DNA of 64,000 nt from Cheiracanthium punctorium (GCA_038373885.1 JAWZYV010015814.1:992001-1056000); one strand, 5' to 3'; positions 23,237 through 33,991 are shown, counted from the first letter of the stretch. Numbers and translations: made by a program. The notes: generated from the sequence alone by a model not told the origin.

Positions 23237-24118
23237 TAAATTCTCAAAGTAAAAATAAAAGAATAATAATGATTTTTTTTTTGTTAGTTTATATTCGTAA
23301 GGTTATTTTTTTTAAAATTATAATATCGTGTGCATGGGAAATCAGAGCAAGAATGTAATGCTTTACACGCAAAACAATAAGAATTGATGATTTCCGAGGC
23401 TAATAGGTAAATTATTTTAGTTTGGCGAAAAAATAAAATGGTTCAAATGCCGATTTTGTGAAAGTGAGTTCTAGCGGTTTGCACAGATTTCGGCTTGGCG
23501 CAATTTATTGAGAGCTTAAGGAAATAGATTTTTGAAAACAAGTGCAAAGGTTTTATTAGAATACAGCGTTAAATTTTAATGATCCGTGAAGAAATAATGC
23601 AGTTATTAAGGAATTTCAATTGATCTATCTCCAGAATTCTCGCCAAATGAGTACATTGATTTAAGTTGGGGGAATTCCGCCAAATTTCAGAAAATTGAAA
23701 TCTTCTCATTTAGTACATCGGAGTAATGATGAATAAAACACGTTATAGTTGATAATTTTAAAAAATTCGGCTGTATTAAGGGATTCAACTTTTCAAATAA
23801 AGGCTTGCTTTACTTTTTCGCGGTCGAACCATTTCCCATATATTATTGCTGCTAAGTCAATGCTTCGAATGATTTCCTGAAAAAACGCTTGCAAAATGGC
23901 GTATGTTGGCACTTTGGCGAGGCTTAGATTTGAAACTGGATTTTATTTGAGACTGGGATATATAATGACACTGGTTATAGATAAAAATGAATGTTGGTAT
24001 GAGTGTATGAGGTTGAAAAACTCCAGCACCGTTGAGCACCGTTGCACCATGAAATTTGGTTCACCTAAGTCTTTTATCATGGAGAAGCTTTTTATGCTAT
24101 CCGTTTTCCTCTAACTTG

Positions 24119-25047
24119 CCACAAGGTGGCGCAGCAGAACGTCGAATTCTATTCCGTTTAGCCGTTTGCTATGCGAATATCGTCCAACCGATTTCGATGA
24201 AATTTGGTACACGCGAATATTAGAACACGGAGAATATTTTTCACTATCCATTTTGCTGTAACTTGCCGCTAAATGGCGCTGAAAAGCATCAACTTCTATA
24301 CCGTTCGACCGATCGGCATAAAATTTTTTATACTTACACATTTGAGCACGAAGAATATATTCTAACTGCGTTCCTTTTGATGTTACTCACCACTAGATGA
24401 CACTGCAATGCATTATTATTTTAACTCGCCACTAGATGACGCTGCAGCAGGCCAAATTCTTGACCATTCAAACGGTCGCTATGAAAATCAGTATACATAG
24501 CTATTTGAACAATGAGAATATTTTGGCGTTATCCATTTTGCTATAACTCGCCACTTGACGGCGCTGTAGCAAATCATTACTTTAATTAACTACTAGATGG
24601 CCCTGCAGTGTATCACTTCTTGACTGTGGAAATGATCGTTATGAAAATTGGTATACATAGATAGTTGAACACGGTCGCTATGAAAATCAGTATACATAGC
24701 TATTTGAACAATGAGAATATTTTGGCGTTATCCATTTTGCTATAACTCGCCACTTGACGGCGCTGTAGCAAATCATTACTTTATTGAACCACTGGATGGC
24801 CCTGCAGTGTATCACTTCTTGACTGTGCAAATGATCGCTATGAAACTAGGTATACATAGATATTTGAACACGGGGAAGAGTTTGGCGCTATCCATTTTCT
24901 TATAACTTGCCACTAAATGTCGCGTCAACACATGAACTTCAGGACTGTCCAGCCGATAGTCATGAAAATTCGTATACATCGATATCTGAATGCTAAAAAT
25001 ATTTTCGCCGTATCCGTTTTGCTAAAACTCGCCACTAGATTGCGCTA
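24119..25047 (+). promoter_or_regulatory. Array of ten CTCF-like motifs in Helitron-like element 1
   Basis: Sequences of the form CCACTAGATGGCGCTG recur at 24119, 24266, 24390, 24429, 24551, 24590, 24750, 24789, 24910 and 25032, all on the same strand. The best are CCACAAGGTGGCGCAG (24119) and CCGCTAAATGGCGCTG (24266). The pattern resembles the core of the CTCF binding motif of animals. Binding is an inference. They sit in tandem units that also share GTATACATAGATATTTGAAC. Confidence 0.5.
24468..24810 (+). repeat. Near-identical duplicated segment within the array
   Basis: ACGGTCGCTATGAAAATCAG through CAAATCATTACTTTA occurs twice (from about 24474 and 24673). The second copy is nearly unchanged, which indicates local unequal exchange or slippage. 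Confidence 0.8.
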
Positions 25048-25232
25048 CGCCGCATGGCCTTCAGTACCGTACAAACGATTGCCTTGCAATTCGGTATGCC
25101 TGATTATTGGACACAATATAACGCGATATCCACTTTGCTATATCTGTTTATTACAATGAATAGTAATCACCACAAATCGTAATATCAAAAAGTCCATTCA
25201 TTCCCGTGCGAAGAACGGGTCCTTCAGCTAGT

Positions 25233-25446
25233 ACCTAATAAAGAATAACAAAATAATACTCTACATGTATGTAACATTTATAATTTTTTCGACAGAATCA
25301 CTCAGAATTCAATCCAGTAAGGTTTACGGCAGCACAATAGAATGTGTTTAAAAAAAAAAAAAAAACAGCTTACTCTTCATTTAAAGAATGGAAATAACAT
25401 CTGAAGTTCTTTTGAAGGGTCTCGCATAGTTACACTGATAATACTT
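25233..25446. other. Short unannotated stretch
   Basis: Poly-A at 25350-25364. Nothing else was recognised. Confidence 0.5.
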
Positions 25447-25935
25447 GGTGTCCAAAATTAAGGTCACTAACACAAAATCTGAAATCGGTTTATGGCAGCA
25501 AAATTTAGAACAGATATATTATCACAGTAAAAAACATATAGCGACATAAAAATATATAAAGGGTGAATTATCAGTTAATATACAGGCTATATCAAAAATG
25601 TTCGTTTCATGATCCATCGCATCTCGGGAAAGGTCCATCTATTAAAGATTGTGGCCACTGTGCAGTGCTATACAAGCTTAAAACGAGCTGTCAATGAGGG
25701 CGGTAGGTCTGCCAGAAATTCTGATAGCAATAAATGCCATTCTTCTAAAAGCGAGGCTTTTAACGTCTGTAGGGTCATGGAAGGGGCGTGAACAATGGCT
25801 CTTCCCAGAACATCCCAAACATGTTCTACAGGACTGAGATCTGGAGACTTCGCAGGCCAGTTCAATCAGCGAATATTCTCTTACAGAAAGATCATCAACA
25901 AATGTGAGCTCTGAGTGGCCTCACATTATCGTCCT
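25447..25935 (-). pseudogene. Decayed Tc1-type transposase C-terminus
   Basis: On the minus strand, 25668-25865 reads NWPAKSPDLSPVEHVWDVL, the characteristic Tc1 motif around the third catalytic acidic residue (W-P-x-x-S-P-D-L-x-P-x-E). Upstream in another frame lies QDDNVRPLRAH, matching the Q-D-N-A-R-P-H motif around the second aspartate, followed by stop codons. So at least one frameshift and several stops separate the two motifs. TGGTGTCCAAAATTAAGGTCA near 25447 looks like a Tc1-type inverted-repeat remnant beyond the C-terminus. The N-terminal part is absent, perhaps because the LTR-like repeat at 25936 replaced or displaced it. Confidence 0.8.
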
Positions 25936-26437
25936 GTGAATTATTTTTATGTTCTCATTTTTCTATCACGCCGGCTTTTAAATCTGTACATTTGCCTTTT
26001 CCCGTATGCATTATTCTTAATTGCTTATTTTTTCTCATGAGAAATGTTTGTGATATCTGAGCTGAAAATAGATTATATTATGTCGGTTGACAATAGTAAT
26101 GGGTTTTTCATTTTCCCCTCTTTGGCATCGTCTTGGCGTTATTATTTTTTGTTGCCCTGCGATATCTTCCAAATTATTTGCTCGAGTCATTTTAACTTTA
26201 TTGGATTAAGTTTTAGGTTTGCTCTGGAATTGGCGTTATTTATCTCTGCCAAGCTTTTGTTCTCGCCAAGGTGTAAATCTGTGTTGGCGTAATGTTTAAG
26301 TCATTCCATCTTATTTTCACTGTCTTTACAGGACGTATTTTTATTTCGCTGAGCCACCACCAGCCATTATTGTAATGTTTATGCTTCAATAGCTATTTTA
26401 AATAAACAGTTCTTAAATTGCAACTAAGAGTATCGAA
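25936..26437 (+). mobile_element. LTR-like repeat A, copy 1
   Basis: It aligns over about 500 bp with 43815-44397: TTTTATGTTCTCATTTTTCT, GTATGCATTATTCTTAATTG, TTGGCGTTATTTATCTC, AGCCACCACCAGCC, TTTTAAATAAA (polyadenylation-type) and AACGCAGTT close to the 3' end. A dispersed repeat of this length with a polyA signal near its 3' part fits a solo LTR, but terminal TG/CA and TSDs are not clear. Confidence 0.6.
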
Positions 26438-27344
26438 CCTGATTTAATCTGTTAGAACGCAGTTTTAATAATTATAAAATTGCCTAACCACACTTCATCT
26501 TCACAGTCCCTACAAAGGAAGAACGAGCCTGCAGCACCCCATGAAAACCCCACACAGCCTTCAATATCCTCATTCCCATATAGCGCCGTACTGTGATACA
26601 ACCCAATAAAAGACGTGCAGCGGCGTGTACGATTGTCCAACAGGACAGAGAAGGATTTTTCTACCACCCAAATGGTCGATTAACGACACATCAGCAATCG
26701 GTGCAAGAAACGCTGTTGTGCAGGAAAGTGCTTTTTATTCGATGCATTTACTGCGATTTATCTTTCTTATTATTTTAAACAGTTTTTAGCACCAAAATAT
26801 TCAACTGCTATTTTAGTAACACATTGTTTATTTAGTAATAACTGCAGCTCATATTATTTTATGAAGTCCTCCACCTTGTGAATTACTTCCTGTCAGCAGC
26901 CGATCTGGCCGAAGAGATCTGCACAATATGGTTTTCACTTTATGCCTCAGTTACAGCATCCTACACTGTCAGCCTGCGATTGTCATAACATTTATGTTAC
27001 GAGATGATCACAATGCGATGCCTTGTTCTCTCTGAGATGAATAGGACCGCATGGGGCAGAGAGTTGTACCGTTCTCCAAAGATAGCCCGCAGGGGTGCCA
27101 GGTAATAGATTTTCACAGAATCAATATTAAAAAGATTCCAGACAGATGACTCGAGAATATACCCTGTTTGTTTACTGTTATTTAAGTCCCACCCTCTTTT
27201 TTGGATGGTCCTAAAATAAAGGTTAGAGTTTACTAATACCACATGTTGGCGACAGAAAATATCTAAAAATAGCAATTACAAAAAAGTCGCTGCAATCGAT
27301 TTTTTGTTTGTTTGTTTAAGCTACCAGTGTTTTTAAATAGCCAA
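26438..27344. other. Unannotated stretch
   Basis: The small frames at 26452-26667 (-), 26593-26778 (+) and 26997-27275 (-) have no recognised domain. Confidence 0.5.
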
Positions 27345-27352
27345 AATTGGAG

Positions 27353-27911
27353 CAGAGGGCCGACATTGCAAAACTTTTGTGGGTGCTCTAGAAAGAATAG
27401 CTTTTTTTTAAGGGAGGGGGCATTAGACACATTTTTTTAAATGTCTGTAGATGATATTTTGCCCAATAGTTTTCGATTTTATGTAGACAGATGGAAGCAA
27501 AAACTTTTACAAAAGATAATATATTTTTGCAATTTAAATGAATTATTCTGAATTACTACATGTACTTGGCTATCGTCGTATGCTGATCAGTCACACAGTA
27601 TAGAAAAATATGTATCCTACTGCAGATATCTGATAAAAGATATTTTTTTCTAAAGAAAATTGAGATGGATTTTTTGTTTCGCGATACTCCAATTTTTTTT
27701 TTTTTTTTTTTTTTTTTAATTCGGATCTTCTTGCAGAAATGTCATAAAAGATCCTTTTCTTAAGAAAACTGTTGGATTTTTTCCCCGAAGTTCCAATAGA
27801 TTTTTTTCTAGGAAAGTAACTATGTCTTAAAGTTTTGTGAGTGATCCACATCCAAGTGATTTTTTTCTGTGTGTGCTTGAGCCTCGAGCACCCACTTAGT
27901 CGGCGCCACAG
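27353..27911. mobile_element. hAT-like element, near-exact TSD
   Basis: Flanks AATTGGAG (27345-27352) and AACTGGAG (27912-27919) match at 7 of 8. The ends CAGAGGGCCGAC and, inverted, CTGTGGCGCCGAC are both followed by GTGGGTGCTC. It contains a T-run near 27692-27717; the 129-codon minus frame at 27591-27980 crosses that run and has no domain. Confidence 0.75.
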
Positions 27912-27919
27912 AACTGGAG

Positions 27920-29486
27920 AGCCAGTTCCACTAGCTGCACAAGTTTTGGAGTCCACAACATTAAGTTCATCGGGAGTCAAATTCGACCACCACTTACAAA
28001 AATAAAATGGTTTAATTATTGCTAGAATTTGATTTACCTGGCGGAGACTGTTCGAATGTCATGTAATAAAATGCCTCCTATAATTTTTGAATGGCCGCTA
28101 GATAAAACGTTCATGGCCAATTTTGACTGCCGTCATTGTTCATCTCTTTGCAATCACTCTATGTTGCTAATTTTTCAGGGATGCACATTTTCGTTGCGTC
28201 TCAGCGGTACGTTCAAAAACCAAAGCTAGGGAGCAACACAGTTCGCAAAAGAGAAATCTCCACCGCTGCGTCTTTTCATTGAGAGAGCGAACTGGTTAAA
28301 ACTGAGTTCTAGATGAACATGTTACAGATAAAGCCCGTCTTCCGTGCCGTCTGCATTTCCGCTGTTTATTTTCCGGTCTCATATACAGGCCAATATATTA
28401 ACGATTTTACATAAAATATAATGCAAACGTAACTTATATTCTGCAAAGCCCATGTACGTTCCAATTGATGTCTAGAACATTATATGACTGCACTAGCTCG
28501 AATAGGATTTGATAAGAAAAATTAATTATATATTTGTGAAATTAGGTAAAATTAATTATATATTTGTGAAAATCATACTTATATGCATAATAACTGTAAG
28601 TATTTTTAAAAGAATAAGTGCGTCAAATTTTTCCATTTATGTACTAGGAAGTATATAAATTTGGATGTGTATTGGTCTTGAAATGTTGATATTTTCAAAA
28701 ACAGACTATGTTCCGTCAGAAAAATTTAAATAATCGAAGATCAATTACAGTTAGATGCATAAAAAATATTCAAATTTTTGGGAAAAAAGAGTGAATTTTT
28801 ATGATGGCTTTCGTCCAAATTAGTATGCACTTTTTAGGTTAAAAGTGAAAAAGATGATCCTCCTATTTGAGAAATTTTTCACACGCTACTTAGTTTAAGC
28901 AGTCAATGATGATTTAAATGACATTTATATTTAAGATTAAGCCATTCCTAAATACTATTTTAAAATTAAAAAATTTTATATTCTAAACATTTTAATTACC
29001 AAAAGATATAGGACTACTTCAGCGTAAACTGTACGCCAGTAAACAGAATACTGCATCTTAGCCATTAGTGAAATTAAAATAAGTTGATATTTAGTTTTGA
29101 AAGATGTAATTTACTAGAATTATTCTGGCAAATTCGAAATTTATAATACTTCATTTATCAGAGGGTTAATTATTTTGAGTTACGAGAAAGTAAACCTTAA
29201 AAGTTGATTTAAGAAAATCTTCGGGTTTTTTAATTAAATGAAGCAATTTTACTTGAAACGGAAGGTACTTTGCTGCCCACTCACTAAAGTAAATAGCTCA
29301 TTCTCGATATTTCTCCAAAAACATGATCTTGACTCCCACGTATACTACGTCAATACTGGAGGAAGATTTCTTCCAAATATTTTTAATTGTTTATATAATA
29401 AAAACACTTCTAAAATACTTTCAACTTATGCTTTGCTGGTTTGTACGAAGAATTTTCAGTGCATCCCTATTATTAATAATATATAT
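27920..29486. other. AT-rich stretch with a 30-bp tandem duplication
   Basis: AAAATTAATTATATATTTGT repeats near 28518 and 28548. The frames at 29238-29568 have no recognised domain. Confidence 0.5.
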
Positions 29487-30151
29487 ACAGGGTGTACCGG
29501 AACTTCGTGTACAAAGTTGGAGGGGAGGTAGACAACATCGTCAGGAACCATACTTACACAGGAAATAATGGGCACAAATCAACAGGTAGCGCTGTACGTG
29601 AGCTCCCAAGATCGGCACGTGTGGCCTTCTCATTGTCATATCTGCCGCCAACGTATACGGCTTTTTTCGGAAGATAATCTGCCACTAATTATTATTTTTT
29701 AGTTATTTGATTATTGAATAAATCTAAACTTTTAATGTAAAATAAAACTATTTGAAACTTGTGGTCGACAATTTTCGTAAAGGTAGGCAGACATGTTTAT
29801 TTTGTTTAATGGCAAGCCTACACGAGGGGAATGTGACAGGGGGGTGCCTTGAACGGATGACTTTTTAAGAGGTTCTAACGCATATTCAAGTTACATCTGG
29901 AGATAACCACACAAAACTCCTGATCGTTAGATCGACAGCCGCGCGATAGGCCCCGAATCTGGGATCTTCACACTCGGCCATTTACTATGTTTAGTGTCTT
30001 ATCTATTCGGCCATGGTGGGGCAGATAAGGCAATGAGGAAGCCACACGAGACGACCATGATAGCTCGTACACAGTGCTACCCATGCTTTCCTAAGTGATT
30101 ATGGTTCCTAACGATGTCGTCTACCTTCCCTCCAAGTTTGTAACACCCTGT
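29487..30151. mobile_element. TA-flanked element with TIRs of about 65 bp
   Basis: The left end ACAGGGTGTACCGGAACTTC and the inverted right end ACAGGGTGTTACAAACTTGG share GGAGGGGAGGTAGAC, ACATCGT and AGGAACCATA in order, giving TIRs of about 65 bp. TATATA borders both sides, fitting a mariner-type TA target. An antisense SINE-C lies inside. No transposase frame was found. Confidence 0.8.
29830..30035 (-). mobile_element. SINE-C copy nested in the TA-flanked element
   Basis: On the minus strand the head has TGGCCGAATAGAT (A-box-like) and GATTCGGGGCC (B-box-like), then TCTAACGATCAGGAGTTTTG, GATGTAACTTGAATATGCG, TTAGAACCTCTTAAAAAGTC and AAGGCACCCC. It matches the copies at 46.2 and 54.6 kb. Confidence 0.75.
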
Positions 30152-30300
30152 ATATATTCCACTACTCAGATAATATTGGTGAAATGTTTTATTCAAAATT
30201 TATTTCGTTGGTTATAATACTGTACAAATGTCTTTTTTGCCTTTATTAATTCCTTTTTAACCTCCTTTATTAATTTAACTTTTTTGCCTTTATTTCCTCT

Positions 30301-30350
30301 CTAGGGGGCGTTGCCTATACCCCCCCCCCCTTGGCTACGCCACTGACTTT
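30301..30350. repeat. hAT MITE right-end fragment
   Basis: A C-run followed by TTGGCTACGCCACTG equals the right end of the CAGGGGCGTAGCC family. No left end was found. Confidence 0.5.
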
Positions 30351-30898
30351 ACTTATTACCAAAGAACATATTAACAATGATAACGGTAGTCTGCAATTTA
30401 ACGTCACTATGCCATGCATATTACCATGAAAATGGAATTGAACTGTTAAACATCATTATTGCTCTTGGATCACGACAATAAATACCGTCTAAGAATGCAT
30501 TCTATAAATCACCAGAGCCATGACCCTGTGTAGAGCAGCTGCAACACAAACAAAAGCCATTTAGTTTTCACGTTTCTCTACACAAAATGCTCAAACTAAA
30601 AAAGAAAACGCAGTTTAAGGCGCATTGAATAATTCTGGAAAAGCAATTAAAGTTTCACACATACCAATTATATTTGCATAAATTATGCAACAACTTATCT
30701 TCGCATCTAATTTTTATTTGCGTTATTAAAAATTAATCGTTCATCAATCCAAACTTCATCGATATGAATAATTTATGAGGCAAAAGTTAGAATAAAAATA
30801 AAATTTTAAAGTACATTATAGTGTATTTACATGCGCATTATTATATACGAGGAATTTGGATAATCGTTTACTTCACCGAGAAATACTGCTGGAGTGAT
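30351..30898. other. Unannotated AT-rich stretch
   Basis: No gene or recognised repeat is visible. Confidence 0.5.
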
Positions 30899-31111
30899 TA
30901 TATATAAGGTAATGCGGGGGAAGTCGCCACATTTAAGGATATTTTTTCCTAGTAGAGACAAATTTGAAATGATAAGATAATAGGAGAAAAAACGCCATAT
31001 TCTTTAATCTTTAATTAGTTAAATATGTTTGTTCATTGCTTTCCAGTATTGATTGGAAAAATGAATGTTAAATAAACTCACGTGAATTGTGGCATCTTCC
31101 CCCATATATAC
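30899..31111. mobile_element. Short TIR element, GGGGGAAGnnGCCAC ends
   Basis: GGGGGAAGTCGCCAC at about 30916 and its inverse GTGGCATCTTCCCCC at 31089 flank about 190 bp, and TATATA lies outside both. A third copy of the motif (GGGGAAGATGCCAC) starts at about 32062, beyond the LTR inserted at 31116. Confidence 0.55.
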
Positions 31112-31115
31112 GTAA

Positions 31116-32054
31116 TGTTACGAATTTTCGGGGCAACCCGCTGCTCTGGGGCTTAAAATGGTTTAAAATTCGTATTCTACGCTTCAAATACATAAATTTT
31201 GCTTTTTGTTGCATCAAAATCGGCCAATTAGAACCGGAGATACGGAGGTTTCAGTTTCCCTGTTCTTTTTTTCTATGGGTTTCTAGAAATCTCGAGAAAT
31301 ATTGGTCCTAGGGCTTAGATCTCTTCACTTTTGGGGACTTATTTTTGGTGCCAAATTGGCGATATTTCGCCAAAAGTCGCCAATCTTGGCGACATTTTGG
31401 TCATTTGGCGCGATATTCCCTATGGGGCCTGTAAAGCTGCTTTTGCTGCATTAAAAACACATAATACCTGACATTTCTCTTCTATGACGTAATCAGAATT
31501 CCCGCTTTATCTGGAATCTTCGAGAAATAGGCTTTTCTGGAAACTGCTCGCAGCTTCTGCCTCGGCTATATATAGAAGCGCGCGCTGCCCCGACAGTTCA
31601 GTGCGAGTTGAAAGTCCAGTATGTGAGCTAGCACCCGCAGACTGTTGATCAAGCTGCGAGTGAATCCGCTTGCTTTGTGAATTGAAGCCTGTGTCTTTGA
31701 GCTTGCTTTTATGAAGCTGGTTTTTAAAGTGCTGTGTGCAAATTCTTCATTGCTGTGTCTTAAGGGATTGTGTACGATATCCCTTGAATATTTTCACTGA
31801 CTTTTTGCCTGTGAAAGTGACTTATTTGGTGTGAGAAATACAGCATTTGTGAGAGCTTCAGATCTAAGCGGACTGTCAAAAGCACATTGCTGTTTAATTG
31901 TGCTTGTGAATTTTGTACAGCTGATTGTTCTACGAAGTTCTAGAAGTAATAAAGTTGTGTTCCATCCTGACCAGTGGACTTTTTACTGGAATTTTTTACA
32001 CCCACTGGACTTTAGAACGACGAACCCCAGGAGTAGCAGAGTAGTTCTGCAACA
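31116..32054 (+). mobile_element. Gypsy-like solo LTR (LTR-B) with heat-shock-type promoter
   Basis: It begins TGTTACGAATTTTCGGGG and ends TTCTGCAACA, TG...CA termini. GTAA and GTAT border it (3 of 4 match). It contains TTGGCGA/TCGCCAA repeats, a perfect three-unit heat-shock element, a TATA box, a TCAGT initiator and an AATAAAG polyadenylation-type signal near 31949, in the order expected of an LTR (U3-R-U5). A diverged relative lies at 52620-53341. The frame at 31831-32094 is non-coding LTR sequence. The retroelement class is inferred. Confidence 0.7.
31513..31602 (+). promoter_or_regulatory. LTR core promoter: HSE, TATA, Inr
   Basis: GGAATCTTCGAGAAA (31513-31527) matches nGAAnnTTCnnGAAn at every fixed position. 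TTCTGGAA follows at 31535-31542. TATATATAG starts at 31567 and TTCAGT at 31597 puts an initiator A 33 bp downstream of the TATA start. This is the layout of heat-shock promoters. Activity is inferred. Confidence 0.6.
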
Positions 32055-32590
32055 GTATATATGGGGAAGATGCCACCAGTTATGGTGTTGGTGACACAAA
32101 CATTGGAAAATTACCTATGAATTAACAATCACTATGGATGAACAAACAAATCTATAAACTGAATTAATATTTTCAAAATATTGAATTAAAAACTAAAAAG
32201 AATATAAGTTTGAATGTTATCCTGCAGCCTGCGCAACATTTAATTCAGTAAACAAATAGTTCAGTACAATCATTTCAACACCACTGGTGTAATCTTCGTA
32301 CAGCCATCTCCTGCATTTGATGTACTGCATCTAGTCACACCTGAGACGTTTTTTAACGTAAAAGTATCCTTTACAAGCAGCACAAATTTTATTCTGACCG
32401 ATAATTTAATTATTATGTTGAGTTAAATTTAATTCTGAATAAGAAGCTCGATCCATTTTCCTGAGGTAGGCTGGAGACATAATCTGAATGATAATAAAAT
32501 TTTATATATATTTGTTCGAAACTATTAATATCTTTAAAAAATATTTTTTTTTCAAAGGGCGGGCACTTGCTCATCAAGCATTCGCCACTA
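32055..32590. other. Unannotated flank of the LTR
   Basis: It begins with TATATGGGGAAGATGCCACC, the inverse of the sequence left of the LTR. The rest shows nothing recognisable. Confidence 0.5.
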
Positions 32591-32983
32591 TTAACCCTTT
32601 AATGCACAGTGATCCCGCTCATGGGAACACCAAACTCTGAAGTTTTGACTATTGCCCGTCACGAAGAATAGATTGGATTTCTATAAAAATAGTTGCGGGT
32701 GACATAGCTCCACGAGAATCCTTTACTTTTTAGCACGTCCTTTCCCGTAAAAAAAATGTCACGATTATTTTTAACAGCACTGACATCAGCTGAAAAAATG
32801 GAAGAATGCGAGAACAGGCTAGATAGATTGCCCAATGCTGAAAAAAGGGCAGCCGTTGCCATCCCTCGACTTAACTACCAGCAAGATGGCGGACGATCGA
32901 AACGTTCATCGCGTGCCACAGATCTAGAGACCCTTTTTGACGCAGCTGGCTGTGCTCGGGCACAGCCAGCTGCGTCAGGTTAA
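32591..32983 (+). mobile_element. Half-length palindromic TTAA MITE
   Basis: TTAACCCTTTAATGCACAG starts it and TTAA (32980-32983) ends it. The body follows the element at 461 up to a central hairpin, GACGCAGCTGGCTGTGC / GCACAGCCAGCTGCGTC, and the right arm is absent. The frames at 32659-32862 (-) and 32756-32983 (+) are shadows. Confidence 0.8.
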
Positions 32984-33019
32984 ATGCTCTTAACCCTGTC
33001 AATGCTTAACCCTGTCAGG

Positions 33020-33303
33020 TTAACCCATTTGTGCCCAGATATTTTTGCGACTTTCTTTGATTTTTGCTAATACCAGCAATAATAGATAAATTTCTGATGT
33101 CAGCTTCTTCAAAAAGGGGTGGTTTTTTTAAAAATCATTATGTATGAAGATTGAAATGTCAACGTCCACCTTGTTAATGTTAAAATATTTTGTGGAGTTG
33201 AGGTTCAATATTCGTGAATAAAGGCTAGGAAAAATAAATAACGTTTTCGACTGATAGCGAAAATGCCGTCCCAAAAAAGGGACGCCAGGCATAAATGGGT
33301 TAA
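33020..33303. mobile_element. TTAA MITE family 2, CCCATTT ends
   Basis: TTAACCCATTTGTGCCC at the left and, inverted, TTAACCCATTTATGCCTGG at the right give a TIR of about 18 bp with TTAA target sites (33020-33023, 33300-33303). This is consistent with a piggyBac-like non-autonomous element. Confidence 0.8.
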
Positions 33304-33632
33304 ATGCTCACGAAATCCAAAATAACAGAGGTTAAAGGCGATGAATTAGGATAAATTCTTAATCCACGTGTATACTGGGATAAAGTTCCTCACTCAAGAG
33401 GGTCAGCATTAGCAGCAAACTTGCGTCTTCTCCCCGACTCCCATCTGCCCCCCGAATTGCCTTATTGTAAATTATTTAAAATTCTCATGAATATTTTTTT
33501 TTTTAAAGGGAGGAGGCGGTTACGAGTGGTCTCACGCTTCTATCCGAAAACCATTCGATTAATCCAGCTGTTTATCGAAAGAACTTTCTCGTGATTTGAG
33601 AGTTTTATTGTTTTGAGTAACGGTTTCTATCT
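33304..33632. other. Unannotated stretch
   Basis: Nothing was recognised apart from a short T-run near 33490. Confidence 0.5.
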
Positions 33633-33640
33633 CCCCCAAC

Positions 33641-33991
33641 TAGCGTTGCCAGGCGTCCGGATAAAGCCGGACGTAGTTAGGCTTTTTGATTGCATGTCCG
33701 GCCAAACTGAACGGTGTCCGGCTTTTGTTAGGCTTTTTACTGGTGACTTTGGCTGATTAGTAATAAAGTACTTGAACTTATTTGGCATACGATGTTATTT
33801 ATATTTAATTAGAATTAACAAGATTCATGGTAATAATAAAAAAAGCTTGATTTTACATACAATTTTTTGTCGTACCGATTAATACTGAGACAAAATTCTC
33901 ATTATTGTAGGCTGTCCGGCCTTTTTACCCAAATGTCCGGCCAAACTGGCTGGTCTGTCCGGCTATTTAGTTTGGCGACCTGGCAACCCTA
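33641..33991. mobile_element. hAT MITE, TAGSGTTGCCAGG ends, exact TSD
   Basis: The exact duplication CCCCCAAC flanks it (33633-33640, 33992-33999). Termini are TAGCGTTGCCAGGCGTCC and, inverted, TAGGGTTGCCAGGTCGCC. TGTCCGGCC words repeat inside both halves. Its ends resemble those of the 15605 hAT. Confidence 0.9.

Larger units (their letters stand above)
22699..25232 (+). mobile_element. Helitron-like element 1, non-autonomous
   Basis: The 5' end reads TCTTATAAATAAAAATG then (GTTT)n; the 3' end has a CCCGT/ACGGG hairpin followed by CTTCAGCTAGT. TC at the start and hairpin plus CTAGT at the end fit Helitrons. Inside are a 242-bp direct duplication (22753-22994, 22995-23236) and a diverged tandem array at about 24110-25150. 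No Rep/helicase frame was seen; the minus-strand frames at 22667-23143 are antisense to the duplication. Confidence 0.75.
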
